In this document: one piece after another, positions 9,957 through 20,776 of the stretch
How the letters are laid out: each line of letters opens with the position of its first letter
Position numbering within the stretch: the stretch's first letter is position 1
DNA from: Hydractinia symbiolongicarpus
Taxonomy: Eukaryota; Cnidaria; Hydrozoa; Anthoathecata; Hydractiniidae
Reading direction: 5' to 3'
Length of the DNA stretch: 64,000 bases
Assembly (NCBI RefSeq): GCF_029227915.1
Contig: NC_079879.1
Span: 18,168,001 to 18,232,000, forward strand
Notes under the pieces: model-generated
What the model saw: the letters and a program-made list of their open reading frames with translations, nothing else
Database searches by the model: none
Told to the model about the DNA's origin: nothing
Translations under genes and position numbers: made by a program

Positions 9957-10425
9957 AAATTTCTTAGAAAATTTCTGTCCGGTAAGAAATTTAACCTGAA
10001 ATTTCCGAAAGTTATTTTCGCGAAAAATCAACCTTTTCTAAAAATCGCAAAAGTTTTTTCCAAGTTTTAAAAGCCGAAAACTCTTAAATAACAAGGGCTC
10101 CGAAGACAAGGGTAGATATAATAGAATCACAACAAAAAAAATAATCAATCCGAAAAATGGCTCTAAAACTCTAACTCTAAAAATGGCTCCAAAGCCCGAC
10201 TCAGTGTGGGGAATCAACTAAAAATCGAAAAACGGAAGGGTTTGAATATCTTCTATATATACAGTAGTATTGTTATTTCATTGCAAAGATATTCGATTTA
10301 AAATCAATTTTTTTTCGAAAGTTTGTTTGTTTCCAAAAATGAAGATTTTGGAAAATTCGCGAAAGTTTTTTCTGTAAAATTTCTTCCAGAAGTAGAATTC
10401 GCGAAAATTTCTGCCCTTAAAGTAA
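9957..10425. mobile_element. Degenerate relative of the 9014-9893 element
   Basis: The right end, CGCGAAAATTTCTGCCCTTAAAGTA, mirrors the CCTTAAGGGAAGAA end of the neighbouring element. TTCGCGAAAGTTTTT and CGAAAAT(T) motifs recur near both ends (about 9970-10040 and 10340-10410). The left end is poorly defined. No coding sequence was found. Confidence 0.35.
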
Positions 10426-10784
10426 TAAAGTTGTCAAAGATGGGGAAAGTGTAATTAACGTACAAATTGACCCTTTTACAGTAATTGTGAAACTTTGTTG
10501 TATATAGTACACACATCCACTAATTTGAAGATGCGCTATGTCGATGAAAGTTCTTTGTTCCTTGTTTTATTTTAAAACTCTTCTCAAACATATTATTCAT
10601 CCTTTCCGTGTTCCAAGTTGATGTGTACTTCGTTGTACCTTATCAGCAAAAAGCTCTCATTTGAGCTACGGAAGGCGTGCAAGCACAACTTCCGCTCAAC
10701 TAGATAACCGCTAAGATATCAATCCTATTTTTCTTGCTGAAAGTTAAGCAGAAAGTTTTGAATCAATTTTTTTTAGTTTCTGGC

Positions 10785-10850
10785 ATGACTCGGCCGGGGA
10801 TTGAACCCATGACCTGTGAGGCGAAACGCTTTACCACAAGGCTACCAGTC
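10785..10850 (-). repeat. tRNA-Val-like sequence, probable SINE head
   Basis: On the minus strand this starts GGTAGCCTTGTGGTAAAGCG and contains TTCGCCTCACAGG and then GGGTTCAATCCC. The last is a good pol III B box and the first contains an A-box-like TGTGGTAAAGCG. The TCGCCTCACA block matches the anticodon arm of tRNA-Val(CAC). The anticodon stem does not pair and the acceptor ends are not complementary, so this is not a working tRNA. It is best read as the 5' head of a tRNA-derived SINE or a tRNA pseudogene; an A-rich stretch follows at lower coordinates on that strand. Confidence 0.5.
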
Positions 10851-10967
10851 GGTATTTTTACCGATTATGTATTTTTATGTACCTTTTCTGCCTCCTTTAA
10901 TAAAGTATCGAAACCATTCCATATTAAGATTTATAACATGAGGAAAGAAAGAATGGCTAATACATTA

Positions 10968-11448
10968 GAAACGAAAATTTTCGGACGGAAAAGTTTCGGA
11001 CTTTTTTTGTCCGAAAATTTTTCCGTCCAAAATTTGTTTCTGCCGAAAGTGTTTTTTGTCCGAAAATTTTGTTTTTTCTAATTTTTGAAAAAAAGAGCAG
11101 TGCATAGAAATTATATATAGGGTATCAGAAAATCAATAAAAACTGCAGTTTTTGAACTATTATTTTCGTTATTTTAACATTTGGCTGAGGCTCTATCTAT
11201 AAAGTTGGATCATGAAAACCCTTTTTTAGATCTTGATTGAATATATGTACGCTTTAAATGCTTCTAGCCTTCTTTTGTGTCATTTCCCGTAATTATTACT
11301 TTTGAAATTTAGTTAAAATTTGTTTAAAAGAATTACCCATACATTTTTTAACTTTAAATCTTGTCCAAAATTTTTTCCACTGAAATAAAAAAATGCGTCT
11401 GAATGTTTTTCCGCCGAAGCAATTTCCGCCAAAAATTTTAGTTCTGAA
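10968..11448 (+). mobile_element. MITE with GGAAA/CCGAAA-rich inverted ends
   Basis: The left end, TTAGAAACGAAAATTTTCGG, matches the complement of the right end, in which CCGCCAAAAATTTTAGTTCTG is the corresponding stretch. Further CCGAAAATTTT and CCGCC motifs repeat inward on both sides. The interior has no coding frame. The core is shared, in inverted orientation, with 7376-7760. About 480 bp long; the target duplication is unclear. Confidence 0.55.
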
Positions 11449-11780
11449 TGTAATCAAGTCTTTATTGCATGCGGGTTATTTAACCTTTTTTAAAAAAAGT
11501 AAATGCAAAATAGCTGCTTGGAAAAAGAAATCACGTTAGGATAACTAAATTTAGGTTTCAGAAGGATTTTAGAAGAATCAACATTTTTGAGCCAAATTTT
11601 AAATTATTTTACAGATTTGAGGTGTGACCATTTGAGGTGTGACCTGTTGAGGCGTGAATATTTACGTTTCAAGTTGGCAAAAATTACCAAACAATAAAGA
11701 AACACAACTGACAATATGCCATTGAGCCTGAAGAAAATCGTGTTTAACCTAATATAAAAAATATATACACAAAAACTCGA
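11449..11780. other. Noncoding spacer 3' of MRPS12
   Basis: AT-rich. GAGGTGTGA occurs twice and GAGGCGTGA once at 11619-11655, resembling the unit of the minisatellite at 29091. No clear polyadenylation signal for the minus-strand gene was identified. Confidence 0.35.
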
Positions 11781-12344
11781 TTAATTCATATCATACTTTC
11801 CACGTATTATCTTATACTTCAAGCCTGGACAATCCTGCACTCTTCCTCCTCGAAATAATACCACACCATGTTCTTGCAAGTTTGATTTCTCACCAGGTAT
11901 ATACGCCGTAATCAATTTTCCATTGTTCAAGCGCAATACAGCACACTTTCGTTGCGCAGAGTTCGGCTTACGTGGAGTGCGTACGACGCATTTCACGCAT
12001 ACACCTTTACGTTGGGGTCCAAATAATATCCTTCTTTCCAGTGGAACGACCTTCTTCGTGCGTTTACGCTTCGTTCTTGGCTTATGTCTTCTAATCTGAT
12101 TCAATGTCGGCAACGATCGTGTTTGTTGTGTTTCGCACTTCTTTGCTAGTAACGCAGCTAACGAAGTGTTTATTGGGTGGATTGTAAGTGACTTACTGGT
12201 AGGTAGAGTCAAACTAGTCCGCGAAGTCACATGTAAATTTCTCGCTGTCTCTTTAACACACGGTATAGTTTTTGTTATCATCCCAGACAAAAAAATATGA
12301 CATCTGCTAGTTGTCATACGATATACATGGCTCAACAAATTCAT
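11781..12344 (-). CDS. MRPS12: Mitochondrial ribosomal protein S12 (uS12m)
   Basis: The last 110 residues are unmistakable uS12: T-L-N-Q-I-R-R-H near the start of the domain, then [21 protein letters not shown] (the decoding-centre loop), I-P-G-E-x(n)-[17 protein letters not shown] and [10 protein letters not shown]. The protein helps form the decoding site of the small mitochondrial ribosomal subunit. About 75 N-terminal residues, rich in Ser, Thr, Arg and Lys and poor in acids, fit a mitochondrial targeting sequence. I chose the ATG at 12344 (187 aa). The frame is open to 12401, but a TTTCTAG acceptor-like sequence lies at about 12375, so the extra 19 residues are probably intronic or untranslated. 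CLN3 lies upstream on the same strand. Confidence 0.92.
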   Translation of the reverse strand: MNLLSHVYRMTTSRCHIFLSGMITKTIPCVKETARNLHVTSRTSLTLPTSKSLTIHPINTSLAALLAKKCETQQTRSLPTLNQIRRHKPRTKRKRTKKVVPLERRILFGPQRKGVCVKCVVRTPRKPNSAQRKCAVLRLNNGKLITAYIPGEKSNLQEHGVVLFRGGRVQDCPGLKYKIIRGKYDMN

Positions 12345-12367
12345 ATCAGCCGTTCTGGTACAAATAG

Positions 12368-12380
12368 TGTTACCTAGAAA
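12368..12380 (-). promoter_or_regulatory. Candidate 3' splice acceptor upstream of MRPS12 start
   Basis: On the minus strand, TTTGTTTCTAG immediately precedes GTAACAC, about 30 bases before the chosen ATG. It could be the end of a 5'-UTR intron or a spliced-leader trans-splice site. No matching upstream donor was established. Confidence 0.35.
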
Positions 12381-12401
12381 CAAAATAATAATTACACACA
12401 T

Positions 12402-13340
12402 TTAATTAGAAAAAAAGTAAAGCTTGTATTTAAAAGTAATTTTGCTGCGTGCGTTACATTATTCAACTTCCATTCGTTATTTTACGTATGCCTTATTCGT
12501 ACTAATTTTAGCGCGTACTAATTTTTATACGTAGTAATTTTTTTTATATTTGCGCATAAATTTCGTTATTGAGCGAAATTTAACATAAAAATTGCGCGCA
12601 AAAAAGCTTTACGCGTTAAATTATACTCGCAAAAATATGAACCTACACCACTTTCCACCACTTGAAAATTAATCCGAACAAGGTCTAAGTATTCATACAG
12701 TGGGGAAAGATGGACAGCTCACTACATTTTATTTATAAAAAATATTTTTACAATTATAGAGATTTATATATTAAATAGTTCTGCACGTGAAAGATTTTTT
12801 TCCACACATGCTATGCAATAAGATGTCTTAAAATGGATACTACCTTAAATGTGTTAAATTTCGCGGAAACAAAATTTGCAAATAAAACAAATCTATTTTC
12901 GAGAAAGGAATGATTTATACCTAATTTGTCCTTAGATCTAGAATTCGAAGTCGCCGGTGTAAAATTTCTTCAATGTGAGCAGTCAGGGTAACTCGCTGAT
13001 ATATACTAAACTTGCAGAATAAACACACAGAGATTGGACATGTTTTTTAAAGTTTTGAAGAGTAGTTCCACTGGTCTTTAATTATTTTTGTAGCTACTAC
13101 ATTTTTTATGAGATTGTAAAGACAGAATGAAAATTTAAAAAATGTTGTCATTAGTTTGTTTGTTACACAACTTTTAAAATCAATTTGCGTAAAAACAGAC
13201 GAGATACAGTTTTTCAAATAGAAATATAAAAATATAGCAAGTATACAAAAAAATAATTTATACCAATCACATGGTGCATTAAGTTTGCCTTAAGATAAAG
13301 GATAATTAAAAAATGTAAATACTAGTGATAAAATCATTCA
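12402..13340. other. Spacer between CLN3 and MRPS12
   Basis: About 0.94 kb of AT-rich DNA lies between two same-strand genes. It should contain the CLN3 3' UTR and the MRPS12 promoter or 5' UTR. The 12480-12620 part is rich in GCG/CGT-containing AT motifs (TTGCGCA, TTACGCGTTAAA). No further coding sequence was seen. Confidence 0.4.
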
Positions 13341-14600
13341 TTACGTCTTCAGCCTGCACAGGCTGTCATGAATCGGTATTGCAATTCCTCCAGCCAACGC
13401 AATTCCAAATGAGTCTGCCACACTTGCAACACCCATTGAGAACTCGCGAATTCCCTTATCAACGTTCTCTGATATCAAGTAAAACGCATTAACATAAACA
13501 GCCCCACCACATAAACCTTCCACGAAAATTACAATCAACATGATCCACAAGGACGGCACAAACGAGAAACGCACTTCGAGAAGGACAAAAATAAGTATAA
13601 CATATTGAAGGAGAGTTGGGATAATAATCTTTCTAATTTGAAATACATTAACAGAAGATCTGGACAAAAACACTCCGATTTGATAATCAACTTGAAACCA
13701 TCTGTATTGAGCACCCTGACTTAGCCAGGACACATCATAATAAACCAACTCATACAATCCTTGGTTGATGGTATATTCAGCTAGGTAAACAAAGAAAAGA
13801 GGTAGCATGTACCTCCATAAAGGAAGCACCAACTTCAGTTTCATTCTAGTAGACATAGCTTTCGTTTGATCTTGGCCAATGTTATGTGTTAAAACTGGTA
13901 TCTCCTCTTTTGATGTATTTGAAAAAAACTGAATATCGTTTGGCATTTTCAAAATAAACAAGAAGGCAACCGCGAATATAACGGGTACGAATAACAAAAC
14001 TAACACTGTGTTCTTGTGGGATAAACCAGTTGCAATTAAACCAGCATACGACAATGCACCTGCAACACCAGCCATGCCAGTTCCAGAAGAATATGCAGAT
14101 ACAGTTGTTTTGTGGAAATGGGTTGATATACTGAGAAAAGTGATTTCACCAATCCCACTGCTTGCACTAGCAAGAACAACTGCAAATAAACTGACACCCA
14201 CTGAAGTGGAAAATGCCAAAGTAAGCAAGCTTACAGCTAATAATAAAACAACAATGAAAACTCGTATATAATAGTTTACTTTCTGAATGTAAAATGGTGC
14301 AGTGAGTTTAATTATTAATGTTGGCAGCACATCAGCCAACAAGATTAATCCAGTTGAAAATTTATTGCAATGAAAGCCAGGATATTTCTTGGTGTCGGCT
14401 TCTCCATTTTGTACTGACATGATATTATATGCAGCGCTAAGCATGACAACATACCCGAAGTTGTTGCACAATCCTAAAATCCAAAAAGCAATTAAATTTC
14501 TTCGCAGTTCCTTTGCATTGTTTAGATTTTCTCCAATAGTGTTTGAGTCTAGTGTAACTGATGTGTCTCTATCACTCTGTAGTAATGGCTGATTATTCAT
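13341..14600 (-). CDS. CLN3: CLN3/battenin, lysosomal multispanning membrane protein
   Basis: This single uninterrupted 419-aa frame is close to the usual CLN3 length (human about 438). Family landmarks include the first membrane segment F-W-I-L-G-L-C-N-N-F-G-Y-V-V-M-L-S-A-A, the D-V-L-P-T-L-I-I-K-L-T-A-P-F segment, the A-S-A-S-S-G-I-G-E-I-T-F-L stretch, the Y-S-S-G-T-G-M-A-G-V-A-G-A segment and the late Y-x-N-x-F-x-x-I-x-x-E sequence near residue 375. About ten to eleven hydrophobic segments are visible. The N-terminus has a P-L-L dileucine-type motif and acidic residues, as expected for lysosomal sorting. In mammals CLN3 is needed for lysosomal glycerophosphodiester clearance and is mutated in juvenile Batten disease. 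The coding part is intron-free here, unlike in vertebrates. The ATG at 14600 is the first in frame; a TTTTTAG lies just upstream. Confidence 0.95.
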   Translation of the reverse strand: MNNQPLLQSDRDTSVTLDSNTIGENLNNAKELRRNLIAFWILGLCNNFGYVVMLSAAYNIMSVQNGEADTKKYPGFHCNKFSTGLILLADVLPTLIIKLTAPFYIQKVNYYIRVFIVVLLLAVSLLTLAFSTSVGVSLFAVVLASASSGIGEITFLSISTHFHKTTVSAYSSGTGMAGVAGALSYAGLIATGLSHKNTVLVLLFVPVIFAVAFLFILKMPNDIQFFSNTSKEEIPVLTHNIGQDQTKAMSTRMKLKLVLPLWRYMLPLFFVYLAEYTINQGLYELVYYDVSWLSQGAQYRWFQVDYQIGVFLSRSSVNVFQIRKIIIPTLLQYVILIFVLLEVRFSFVPSLWIMLIVIFVEGLCGGAVYVNAFYLISENVDKGIREFSMGVASVADSFGIALAGGIAIPIHDSLCRLKT

Positions 14601-14753
14601 ATTGCTGCTAAAATTCTATTTACAATCTAAAAATACAAAACAAATTGTTTACGATTTCTACCAAAATTTAAACTAAAACAGCACAAAATAACACAGAAGA
14701 ATAATATGCGCCAAATACACAGGGCTTAAAATAGAGCTAAATGAACATTTAGC

Positions 14754-15014
14754 TTAAGTTAATTGTGGTGACTGCAGTAATTTCTCTATTGCCTTGTACT
14801 TACTAATGTTCCTAGGATCAGATAAAAGGGGCTTGGAGGACATTTTTGACAAAGAAATTCCCATAGGACAATATTGACCAATATATGATAGGAGGGTTGT
14901 CTCACCTACCTGCTTGTTTTGATCATCAGGTATCAAACCTCTAAGATGCCTCGTTAATAGGACAAGCCTATAAATACCTGTACAGTCCACTTCAAATTTT
15001 GGATTTATAAACAA
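14754..15014 (-). CDS. Unidentified open frame with internal donor sites
   Basis: 86 codons on the minus strand, with mixed composition (N-P-K-F-E-V-D-C-T-G at the start, L-R-G-L-I-P-D-D-Q in the middle). A strong donor-like CAG/GTAGGTGAG lies at about 14915 and a weaker one near 14805, so part of it could be a 5' exon lying upstream of CLN3 on the same strand. No domain is recognised. Confidence 0.25.
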   Translation of the reverse strand: MFINPKFEVDCTGIYRLVLLTRHLRGLIPDDQNKQVGETTLLSYIGQYCPMGISLSKMSSKPLLSDPRNISKYKAIEKLLQSPQLT

Positions 15015-15374
15015 CAGTTAGGGCTGAAGATTTCCACCCACCCTCCCTATACTATTAGTGATTCTAAGTAGGTTTTGCCAAACTAACAACACTTGTGATT
15101 CTGGTCAACTGATGCGGACTATCATTGACTCGTCACCACATAGCGTTCGTCATCGCAGCCAATGGTTAAGACAGTGTTGCTGAGTGCAGTTTATGGTTTG
15201 GACTGGCTTATCCCTCACACATTAACCAATATGGAGACACTGTTGCTCTAGCTGCACGGTTTCCTTGAACAACCATTTGGCTAAGAATGTTGTCAAGGTT
15301 TTAGTCCAGCAGTGGGAGAATACATGTGTGTTGCCTGTTTATTATATAAATCTTTACTTGATATTATTTCTGTA

Positions 15375-15595
15375 CTAGTTGATAAAGCCCATGGAAAAAT
15401 CCACTGAGGCAGGATAAAAAAAAGAAGCGTTTGAATTTTAATAACTTTAGCAACCCATCCACAAAAAAAAACTAGAACCTTGTTTTCACGTTGCCTCTAT
15501 TGTGTAGAGCTTAAACTGCTGATCAAGAAAATGTATACGATCATGTGCTTTTAATGAACAGTGAATGAGATATACGTGTCTACGAGTGTCATAAA
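15375..15595 (-). mobile_element. Solo Helitron 3'-end fragment
   Basis: On the minus strand it ends ...GGGCTTTATCAACTAG followed by T, preceded by the hairpin GTGGATTTTTCCAT(G). It shares the 'CTGATCAAGAAAATGTATA' block and the 'TTGCCTC(T/A)...TGTGTAGAG' block with the tandem units at 17421-26430. The 5' part is missing. Confidence 0.6.
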
Positions 15596-15675
15596 TGCAC
15601 TTAAATGGTATGACACACTTACAATAACGTGTATATATACATGTTATTGTGAGAGTGTCATATCATTTAAGTGCA
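15596..15675. repeat. 80-bp near-perfect palindrome
   Basis: Two 40-bp arms meet at 15635/15636. The left arm starts TGCACTTAAATGGTATGACA and the right arm ends with its complement, with four or so mismatches over 40 pairs. The flanks (CATAAA / TTATG) extend the symmetry weakly. It lies at the broken edge of the solo Helitron. It may be a foldback micro-element; as RNA it would form a long hairpin. Confidence 0.75.
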
Positions 15676-15997
15676 TTATGATGAAGAGAATAATGAGATA
15701 TGCCATGGGAGTCTAGCTAGCAGAATTGCATTGCAGTCCAGGTTTTTTTCACTTTCAGTGAAGGGTTATATATATCAACAAATCAGTTCAAAATACCATA
15801 CATTATTTAGCCAGTCCCCCTACCATCAGATTAACTATTGACTGTTTAGCACACACTTCTCAATTTGTGAGTCATTCCCAACCAATTTATTACAGAACAT
15901 CAAAGATTTTGCTGTAGCTATATGGTATGGTGCAACATTAAAAATTTCATGCACTATATATGGTTGATCACCTAATACTGTTGTAGATAGATAGATA

Positions 15998-16843
15998 GAT
16001 CCGGGTCAAAATTCCGTGCATTCGGTCGTCGAAATCAATACATAAAAAATATAACTCTAACTATCCAACAGGGTTAAACAACATGGCGGCTGCATTTACT
16101 TCGTTGGTATGTTACATTTATTTACTGAGAAGTTGTTTTGTGGCCTTATCCTCGTCTTAGCTTCTGCTATATTAGGTAAGGTCTCCCTTCAAAAATAGTT
16201 TGTTTGTTTTTTCTCTTCATATTAAAATTTATTTAATTATTTGAACTGTACAGCTATTTTTGATTAACAAAATTATCTTATCTTATCTTATCTTATCTTT
16301 GAAAAACAATAATGTGAATAATAATTGTAATCTCTATTGTTTCAGCAAAACAAAACAATTTTTGCGATTTCTTGTTTTTGACCTGTACCAATGAGTTAAT
16401 TAACCACAGAAAAGAATGTCACTGTGTCACTAAACTTGATTTCAAAATAATTTTACATACATTAAATATTTTTCAAAAGTACAGGAGGTAAAGCTATGGT
16501 AAGGAAAAGAAGAATGCAATTTCACTCACTTGATTTACAATTTCCATTTTTGCATATCTCCCATGTCATTCACAGCCAACATCAACGATGGAGTTCAAAA
16601 TTCAAGTAATAAATCAAGGACTGGTTCTCAAAATACTTAAAAACTGAGAGATCAATCTCGCGATCACCAAAACAATCAAACGATACCGCGAACGCCTGAA
16701 ATCAACGCCTAAAATCAACCGCTAAAATCAACCGCTAAAACGAACGACTAAAACGAATGCCTTAAACGGACGACAGTTCACACGAATGCCTAAAACGAAC
16801 GCCTAAAGCGGACGACCGAATGCACGGAATTTTGATCTGGATC
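15998..16843. mobile_element. TIR element of about 0.85 kb
   Basis: The left end reads GATCCGGGTCAAAATTCCGTGCATTCGGTCGTC in adjoining blocks, and the right end (16811-16843) is its complement with two or so changes. The left side abuts a GATA microsatellite. Inside the right end are repeated short motifs of the type (A)CGACTAAAACGAA and CGCCTAAAA. The interior contains ATGGCGGCTGCATTTAC at 16083, followed by GTATGT, and a TTATC microsatellite. No transposase is present, so it is non-autonomous. It interrupts the low-coordinate edge of the Helitron array. Confidence 0.6.
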
Positions 16844-16849
16844 CCCCCT

Positions 16850-17420
16850 CATAGAGCTGCAGGGCCGCGGGTATGTCTCGCTACTTGCGACGCCATGTTG
16901 CGCAGAGACAGACAGACGGAATACAGCTATTATTAAAGAGACTAGTCGTTGCCCGTGGAAAAATCCACGGGTTCGCCCGTCCTTTATATTTACCCGTCGC
17001 AACAAAGTGGATAAAAGTATATCGCATTTGATATTCGTGTTTCCGTAACATCATTTTCTAACTCAGCGGGGGGTCCGCGCAGAGACAGACAGACGGAATA
17101 CGGCTATTATAATAGAGACTAGTCGTTAACCCGTGGAAAAATCCACGGGGTCGCCCGTCGTGTTCGCTCATCCTTTAAATTTACCCGTCGTAACAAGGTG
17201 GATAGAAATATATCGCATTTGATATTCGTGCACATTTTAAAAATTTCGTGTTTCCGTTACAAGACGCCGATTTCGCGGACACACAGACAGACGGAATACG
17301 GCTATTATTAAAGAGACTAGTCGTTAGCCCGTGGAAAAATCCGCGGGTTCGCCCGTCCTTTATATTTACCCATCGCAACAAGGTGGATAAAAGTATATCG
17401 CATGGCTATTATTATAGAGA
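16850..17420 (-). mobile_element. Tandem short non-autonomous Helitron units
   Basis: On the minus strand each unit starts TCTCT(T/A)TAATAATAGC, passes a GTCTGTCTGTCT-type stretch and ends with a strong hairpin, CCCGTGGATTTTTCCACGGG, about 8 bases before AACGACTAG. Junctions of CTAG against TC occur at 16941/16942, 17118/17119 and 17316/17317; a fourth, at 17420/17421, is damaged (TGG for CTAG). Units are 177, 198 and 104 bp, plus a truncated one at the low-coordinate edge. This is a different, shorter family from the array that follows, but with the same terminal logic. Confidence 0.7.
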
Positions 17421-20400
17421 TGGTCGATAAGGCCCGTGGAAAAATCCACTTGGGCAGAAGGACAATGGAAAATAGGTTGTTTTAGATTTTTTGCTGACGT
17501 CAGCAGTGCAATTACAAAAATTTTTGGCGAAATTCAGTTTATTCGTTGCCTGTACTGTGTAGAGGTTTAAACGCTGACCAAGAAAATGTATATGATCATG
17601 TCTTTTTGATAAGCGGTTAATGAGATATAAGGGTTTTCAAATTTTGCTGACGTCAGCAATGGCCAGTCAAACCCCCCAAAATTTTTTTTTGTAAATTTGT
17701 ATACCTGCTGCCTTCATTGTATAGGTCTTGCAACGCTGATCAAGAAAATGTATAGGATCGCGTATTTTTGACAAACGGTTGCAGAGATATTAGGGTTTGA
17801 AGGTTTTTTGGTGACGTCATCAACCCGTCTATTCCGAAACGGATTCGGGGACCCAGGTTTGGGAAAGTTACTCAAATTGGTCCCAGGTGGTCCCTAGTTA
17901 CCTACGCAGGAGATGACGTCAGTTATTTCCACCCGTTTCCAAGTTATTTAGCCTTAAATTTAAAATTGCAATGCAATGGCTTCACTAATCTTAATATACT
18001 TTCCTTTGACGTCAATATTGCTTTAACGTCAAAGTTTGCTAATTTACAGAACAAATTTATAGACGATGTTTTATAGACTTTATCAAAGAAATTTTATCCA
18101 CTTTGCAAAAGTCACAGACAGACAGACAGACAGACAGAACTGGCGTATTATTATATAGACTAGTCGATAAATCCCATGGAGTAATCCACTTAGGCAGAAG
18201 GACAATGGAAAAATAGGTTGTTTTAGTTTTTTTGCTGACGTCAGCAGTTCAAATACAAAATAAATATATTTTTTTAGAAATTTCTATACCTGTTGCCTTC
18301 ATCGTAAAGATCTTGAAATGCTGATCAAGAAAATGTATTTGATCATGTATCTTTGACAAACGGTTGCAGAGATATCAAGGTTTAAAGGTTTTTTGATGAC
18401 GTCATCAAACCGTCCATTCCGAAACGGATTTGGGGACCCAGGTTTAGAAAACTTACCCAAATTGGTCCCAGGTTGTCCCTAGTTACCCACGCGGTTAAAA
18501 AACATTGACGTCACCACCTCGTTTCCAAGTTATTTGGCCTCAAAGTTTTAAGTGCATTGTAATGGCTTCACTAATCTTAATTAACTTTCCTTTGACGTCA
18601 ATACTATTTTATCGGTAAAGTTTGGTAAATTACAGAACAATTTTATAGGCGATGTTTTATAGAATTTGTTAAAGAAAATTTTGAAGAATGTAATCCACTT
18701 TGCAAAAGTGACAGACAGACACATGGAACTAGCGTATTATTATATAGACTAGTCGATAAAGCCCGTGGAAAAACCCACTAAAGCAGGATAAAAATTTTGA
18801 TGTTAATGAGATATAAGGGTTTAGAGATTTTGCTGACGTCAGCAATGGCCCCGTCAAAACTGAAAATTTTTTTTTAAAAATTTGTATACCTGTTGCCTCT
18901 ATCGTATAGATCTTGAAACACTGATCAAGAAAATGTATAGGATCATGTACTTTTGACAAACGGATGCGGAGACATTAGGGTTTAAAGGTTTTTGATGACG
19001 TCATCAACCCGCCCATTCCGAAACGGATTTGCGGACCCAGGTTTGCGAAACGTACCCAAATTGGTCCTAGGTGGTCCCTACTTACCCACGCGGTGAAAAA
19101 TCATTGACGTTTTCACCTCGTTTCCAAGTTATTTGGCCTCAAGTTTTAGGTGCACTATAATGGTTTCATTAATTTAGTATAAGACATTGACGTTAAAGTA
19201 GTGTTATTGACGTCGCGCCGTAAGGTCAGAATTTTTAACATTTGAGACATAACTTTTTCGGCTACATCAAAGGAAAATAAGCATGTTCACTTTGCCTGTT
19301 ACAAACAGACACAGTCTCTGTATTATTATAAGAGACTAGACGATAAGGCCTGTGGAGAAATCCACTTAGTCAGAAGGACAATAAAAAATAGGTTGTTTTA
19401 GATTTCTTGCTGACGTCAGCAGTGCAGATACAAAAAAAATTTAGCGAAGTTTAGTGTATTCGTTGCCTGTAATGTGTAGAGGTTAAAACGCTGATGAGAA
19501 AAATGTATAGGATCGAGGGTTTTCGACGAACGTATAAGGAAATATAGGGGTTTGAAAATCTTGCTGACGTCAGCAAAGACCCGCAAAAACAAACAAAAAA
19601 AATCCCAAATTTTATGTATCTAATGTCTTTATCGTATAGATCTTGCAACGCTGATCAAGAAAATGTATAGAATCATGTACTTTTGACAAACGGTTGCAGA
19701 GATATTAGGATTTGAAGGTTTTTGATGACGTCATTACCCCGTCGATTCCGAAACGGATTCAGTGATCCAGGTTTGGGAAAATCACCCAAATTGGTCCTAG
19801 GTGGTCCCTAGTTACCCACGCGGTGAAAAATCATTGACGTCACCACCTCGTTTCCAAGTTATTTGGCCTCAAAGTTTTAGGTGCACTGTAAAGGCTTCAT
19901 TAATTTAATATAACGTTAAAGTAGTGTTATTTTCGTCGCGTCGTAACGTCAGAAAATTTAACATATTAGACATGCATTTTTCGGCAACATCAAAGGAAAA
20001 TGAAGACATCCACTTTGCCTGTCACAGACACACAGACAGACACACTTAGCGTATTATTATATAGACTAGTGTATAAACCCCGTGGATAAATCCACTTAGG
20101 GAAAAGGTCAATAAAAAGAAAGTTGTTTTAAATGTTTTGCTGACGTCAGCAGTGCAGTGCAGATAAAAAAAAACATTGCGAAATTTGTTTATTCTTTGTC
20201 TGTAATGTGTAGAGGTTGAAACACTGGTCAAAATAACGTACAGAATCATATGTTCTCGACGAACGCCTAATGAGATATCAGGGATTAAAAATTTTGCTGA
20301 CGTCAGCAAAGAACCGTCAAAACCCTAAATATTTTTTTAGAAATTAGTATACCTGTTGCCTCCATCGCATAGATCTTGAAACGCTGATCAAGAAAATGTA

Positions 20401-20505
20401 TAAGATGATGTACCTTTGAGAAACGGTTGCAGAAATATTAGGGTTTAAAGGTTTTTTGATGACGTCATCAACCCGTCCATTCCGAAACGGATTCGGGGAT
20501 CCGGG

Positions 20506-20646
20506 TGTTAAAAACTGAGGACACGTGTGTTCAACATAATCTATTCTCAAAAATAATCCTATTTACAGTTCTTCTTTCGTACTTGTTTTCGACATGCTCT
20601 CCATCGTATAGCGTGTACTCCATTAAAGTGTGTATTCGCTATAACA
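20506..20646 (-). repeat. Gypsy 3' LTR
   Basis: 141 bp, TG...CA type ends in a TGTTA...TAACA inverted repeat, identical to the other LTR as read. It is unusually short for a Gypsy LTR. Confidence 0.92.
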
Positions 20647-20776
20647 TCTTCCCCTGAAACAGCAAAACAAAAGAGAAGCAACTTGTCCTATACATAACAT
20701 AAATTTCTAACATAACTACGTGTCTGTCTAAACGTCTGTCGAATTGCTATATACAGATGTCTTGAAAGTTCATTGA

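Noticed and set aside
10785-10850. Functional tRNA-Val gene
   Set aside because: The anticodon stem does not pair and the acceptor ends are not complementary; only the A- and B-box-like regions survive.
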